Assembly (NCBI GenBank): GCA_945643635.1
Contig: CALZFC010000013.1
Span: 582,501 to 646,500, forward strand
DNA length: 64,000 nucleotides
Direction: 5' to 3'
Source: Allodiplogaster sudhausi
Lineage: Eukaryota; Nematoda; Chromadorea; Rhabditida; Diplogasteridae
A program made the translations under genes and the position numbers. Below are positions 60,629 to 64,000 of the stretch, one piece after another. The notes beneath the pieces are model-generated. The model did not search any database and was not told the origin of the DNA. It was given only the letters and a program-made list of their open reading frames with translations. The number at the start of each line of letters is the position of its first letter. Within the stretch, counting starts at the first letter, position 1.

Positions 60629-63600
60629 GAGGTAAGCAGTACTCTGGTGACAGTGACTCTGGAAACGACACAATTTGCGCATTGAGTTCCATTTATCAGG
60701 TCTTCGCGCAGAAAAAAGATGCAACAGCAGCAGGCGAATGTTACTTGGTAGATCAAATACACATTGACTTTGCATTTGCAAGAATGACCGACGCGATGAA
60801 GCTCACTGCAAAACGGATTCTCTTTGCTGTCCACTATGGAGTTCACTTTTGGTTTGCCGAGTATATTAGAGAGGAGAATGTTGTGAAAATATCAGATTCC
60901 ATGGAAGGCAAAACATATCATAAGGGCACATACTCGCAGCACATAAGCGCAAAGGGAATTTGTCAGCTGATAAAGCACGTGTTTGGAGATGTTCCAAAGC
61001 CAAGCTTCATATGGGAAACGGTTCAACAGCAGCCAGACACATTCAATTGTGGTGTATTCACATGCAAATACTACGAGTGCGCAGTGAAAAGAATTCCACA
61101 ACCAAAGGAAGGATTTGATTGCAGACTGTACAGATATGTCATGCTTAATGTTTTGGAAGGTCGGAATCAAGTTCCTGTAGTTATCCCAGCAGAAGAGAAG
61201 GAAAAACCGGTGCGAATTGAAAAGAAAATTGAAAATGAGTGGACTGAAGTAAAGCCAAGAAGAAGTCAGAGATCAAGTTCTAAAAATGATGACTACCTAT
61301 TCAAAAAGCCTCTGGGACCAGCAAAAAGGAAGAGCACCTTAAAGAAAAATGCCATTACGATCGAAGTAGCCCCAGAGTTTGAGACCGTCAGACCGTACAA
61401 TCTTCTCGAACTTAACGATTCAGATGATGGAGAAGAATTTATTGAACAACCATACGATGAGCTTCTGGATTCAACGAGAAAGTTGAAAGAAATGACAGTA
61501 CAAAAAATGTTTGAGAAAATTTCTGAAAAAAATAACAAATCTGAGACTATGCTTCTGAATGTATCTGCTTGTCACGTACTTAGGTATCTGGATTATGGTC
61601 ACAAGTTTGATGCAAAGGAAATGCCTACATTGTTCAAAGAATATTTAGTTCGAAAGTGCAAGTCAATGAAAAGAATTCTTATGCCATTTGTTGATGACCA
61701 TAGAAAAGGACAATATCTATGTGCGGTTTATGAGAAAAATGAAAACATTTTGACCATTTACGATTCATTGTGGGGTGATGGAGAGGAATATGAGTGGATT
61801 CAAATGAATGTGCGAAATTTAATCAGTCACCTTGTGAGGCCAACGAATGAAATAAAAATAGCGACGGTTCTATGCACGAAGCAAAAAGCGATCGTCGACT
61901 CAGGAGTGCATGCAAATAGGTTTGCTGTTAATTGTTTGAATAATAAGCCAGTTATGGAAGCCAATCTCGATGTATCTGAATATCGGAAAGAAATATACGA
62001 AATTTTGATTGGAAACCGTGATCTCGTGCCCAAATGTACAGTTAAAAGCGCTGCAGCAGAAAAGGATAAATCTCAAGACACTCAGCAAATTATGTTTGAT
62101 GTTGCCAAAATGGATAATAAAATTTTGATTGGAAACCGTGATCTCGTGCCTAAATGTACAGTTAAAAGCGCTGCAACAGTCCAGGATAAATCTGAAGACA
62201 CTCATGAAATTATATTTGATGTTGCCAAAATTAAGAAACAATTGAATGCAAAGCAAAAACCATTGGATGTCGATGTCATTGAATCGTGTATGCTTAGGTT
62301 GGCAATGAATAAACCTACAGCAAAAGCAGTAGTGTGTAAATTTGATATTTTCAAAAATAAAGATATTTCTATCGACAGAGCATTGATGCGATCGTATGAA
62401 GGATCACTTTCTGACTGTAACTTGGCTCAATTTGTTGTTACTGATCAGAATCGCCCAAAGCATGTTTATTACTGTGATTACAACTGGTCTTCCGGCAAAT
62501 TAAGAATTTGTGATTCTGATGAACAGGATAGCATAGAATACTACAAAAACACAACCGATACCATTTATGAAATCATTTCTCTTATTAAGCCTTCCTCATA
62601 TGGATTTAAAGCTGATCTTGAAGAATGCAAACAGCACAGTAAATCTTCAAAATTCAATGCTCACATTTATGTATGTGCATTTGCGGACTGCGCAATCTCA
62701 GAATGCGACTTTGATCTATTTGGTCATAATCCCATGATTTTCAAGAATAAGCTGATATCACTGTTTACAACTGATGAAGAAAGAAATACAAAAAGGAAAA
62801 GTGACACTCCTGTTTCGGCGAATATAAACACAAGTGGTGTTGAATTGAAAACTACGGAGCCTAATGACTCTGTCCGAATTACAAGAAGCCGAAGCAGAAC
62901 TCCAGTGTCAGACACTGACAACAACTTTTTTAAAGAACCAGCATCTGAAAATAAAATAGTTAACCAGACCCCAAAACGTAAATTCAGAGATAATGAAGTA
63001 CAGAGTTCTGAAAAGAAAAGAAAGATTGGAGAATTGGAAAGCCCATCTATTTTGCTAAATAGAATGAGTCAGATGCAATTAATACAGAGTCCTTTAAGTC
63101 TGAAGTCTGGAAGAAAGAGGAAGGTTGAAGGACAAGTATCAGGGACACCATCTTCAATTTTGTCTAATATGAGCCAAATGCACATTGCTGCCGATAACAC
63201 ACCTTTGCGAACATCTATGAGGAAACCGAGATCGCTATTCAAAAGTGAAGCTAATGACGAAACGTACAAAGCAATATTTGGCTCAGCCAGATCAAGTGCG
63301 CCTATTGGGTCCATTTCATACGAAAGTTTGAATAAATTGGACAGCGCAGAGTGCCTGCCTTGTGATGTCGTGTACCGTGCTTTACAAGTTTTCTGCTACA
63401 AGAAGAATGTGTATCTAATTGACCCCCTTGAATACCATGGTTACTGCGACAATTCACGAAAAGTACAAAAATTGAAGGAACAAAACTTTAACCGATATTC
63501 GAAAATAATGTTTCCTCTGGTTAATAATGATCACTACATGCTATGTGTCATTGAACCTGAGAATAAGAGAGCCAGAGTGTATGACTCGCTGAACAGAGTG

Positions 63601-64000
63601 CAAAGAAGTGAACTGAACACAATTAAGCAATGTATCTCCCATCTCACCGGACTTGAAGTTGATGTAGATGCACAGGACGAGAGCAAAGTGACAATGCAGA
63701 GTGATAGTATCAGCTGTGGACCCATTACTATTTTCCATGGATTACAAATTATTAATAAACGATCAACAGTTGTTAAAAATTTTAATGTAACATCATTTAG
63801 ACTTCAATTGAAGAAATATTTGGAAAGTTGCAATTTACTAAAGATTGGAGGAGGAACTGAGGAATTAACTGATGAAAGGTCTCGGAGATCAAGTTCATGC
63901 TGTTCATTTACTTCTGAAAGCAGCATTGCTTCATCAACAACTTCTGAAAGATCGATTAGTTGTGATTATTCCAAGGAAGCACTTGAAATGTTGAGAAAAT
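60629..64000 (+). CDS. giant ORF with four tandem Ulp1-like (C48) cysteine-protease modules, 3' end outside window
   Basis: Open from 60,616 to the window edge (stop TAA at 60,613-60,615 upstream); CACTTTTGCAG at 60,618-60,628 is a good acceptor, so 60,629 is probably an internal exon start. Counting from there: module 1 has His73-Phe-Trp75, Asp90, Gln134/135 and Cys141 in VQQQPDTFNCGVF, the complete C48 set. Module 2 has YDSLW but Gln for His and Ser (codon 425) for Cys. Module 3 has HVYYCDYNW and CDSDE, but FNAHIYVC has Ala (678) for Cys. Module 4 has DHYMLCVIEP, VYDSLN, Gln1024 and Cys1030 in SISCGP, again complete. Linkers are basic/Ser-rich (RRSQRSSS, TRSRSRTP, SGRKRKVE) and disorder-like. 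C48 enzymes cleave ubiquitin-like proteins and also occur in many transposons. No host orthologue comes to mind, and I infer a mobile or viral-type element. Confidence 0.75.
62000..62231 (+). repeat. in-frame 120-bp tandem duplication inside the ULP ORF
   Basis: 62,000-62,111 recurs at 62,120-62,231 (offset exactly 120 bp, about ten differences). It duplicates 40 codons containing KILIGNRDLVPKCTVKSAA in the linker between modules 2 and 3 and keeps the frame. Confidence 0.95.

Noticed and set aside
60376..60846. 156-codon minus-strand open frame opposite the ULP ORF start
   Set aside because: Cys/Ile/Leu-rich composition without family features, overlapping clearly coding plus-strand sequence; a shadow frame.
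60629..64000. Single host SENP/ULP deSUMOylase gene
   Set aside because: Host SENPs have one C-terminal protease domain; four modules with two dead ones, internal duplications and no intron in 3.4 kb do not fit.

Overview
The window looks like nuclear DNA of a nematode. It has spliced genes with many small exons and GT-AG introns, a decayed cluster of transthyretin-like (TTR/TTL) secreted-protein genes (a family known essentially from nematodes), a nematode-type globin, and an FSHR-1-like leucine-rich-repeat GPCR. Introns and intergenic DNA are crowded with long (CT)n/(GA)n tracts and mobile elements. I cannot place the species or clade. Nothing bacterial (operon, CRISPR, Shine-Dalgarno) is present.

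Layout. 1-2.75 kb is CT-rich DNA. 2.75-21.0 kb (+) is a globin gene; its 10.8-kb intron (5.2-16.0 kb) carries an array of TTR-like gene copies on the minus strand (6.2, 7.1-7.8, 9.1-9.4, 10.4-11.3 and 14.1-15.3 kb), all showing lesions, together with a 150-bp MITE, a tyrosine-recombinase element (12.15-13.68 kb) and a GC-rich foldback repeat. 23.3-46.6 kb (+) is a 25-exon LGR GPCR whose exon phases join without a break into about 1,044 residues. Its fourth intron is invaded by a 9.5-kb CACTA-like DNA transposon (27,032-36,566) with matching termini, a CCC target duplication and two spliced genes on the minus strand. 46.6-52.2 kb is repeats and possible isolated exons. 52.3-54.1 kb (+) is an unrecognised small multi-exon gene. 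56.25-56.53 kb may be a tiny two-exon gene. 57-58.4 kb is a hairpin-rich satellite-like array with a 471-bp period, followed by 0.6 kb of CT repeat.

The most unusual part is 59.1-64.0 kb. Three copies of a short element (59,169, 59,607 and 60,120) carry every core nucleotide of the hammerhead ribozyme (cleavage-site GUC, CUGAUGA, GAA) and three matching helices, one with a compensatory base-pair change. The strands occur in an order that is not type I, II or III: the helices cross, and a fourth covarying helix closes the structure. About 430 nt downstream begins an open reading frame of at least 1,124 codons, still open at the window edge, that holds four tandem Ulp1-like (C48) cysteine-protease modules. 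The first and last keep the His/Asp/Gln/Cys set; the two middle ones have lost the cysteine. I read this as the 5' part of an unclassified selfish element with permuted, pseudoknotted hammerhead-like RNAs in its leader, but the link between RNA and ORF is inference from position only.

Gene cooperation: the globin and the GPCR are ordinary host genes and unrelated in function. The TTR-like array, transposons and ULP element are passengers in or between them.
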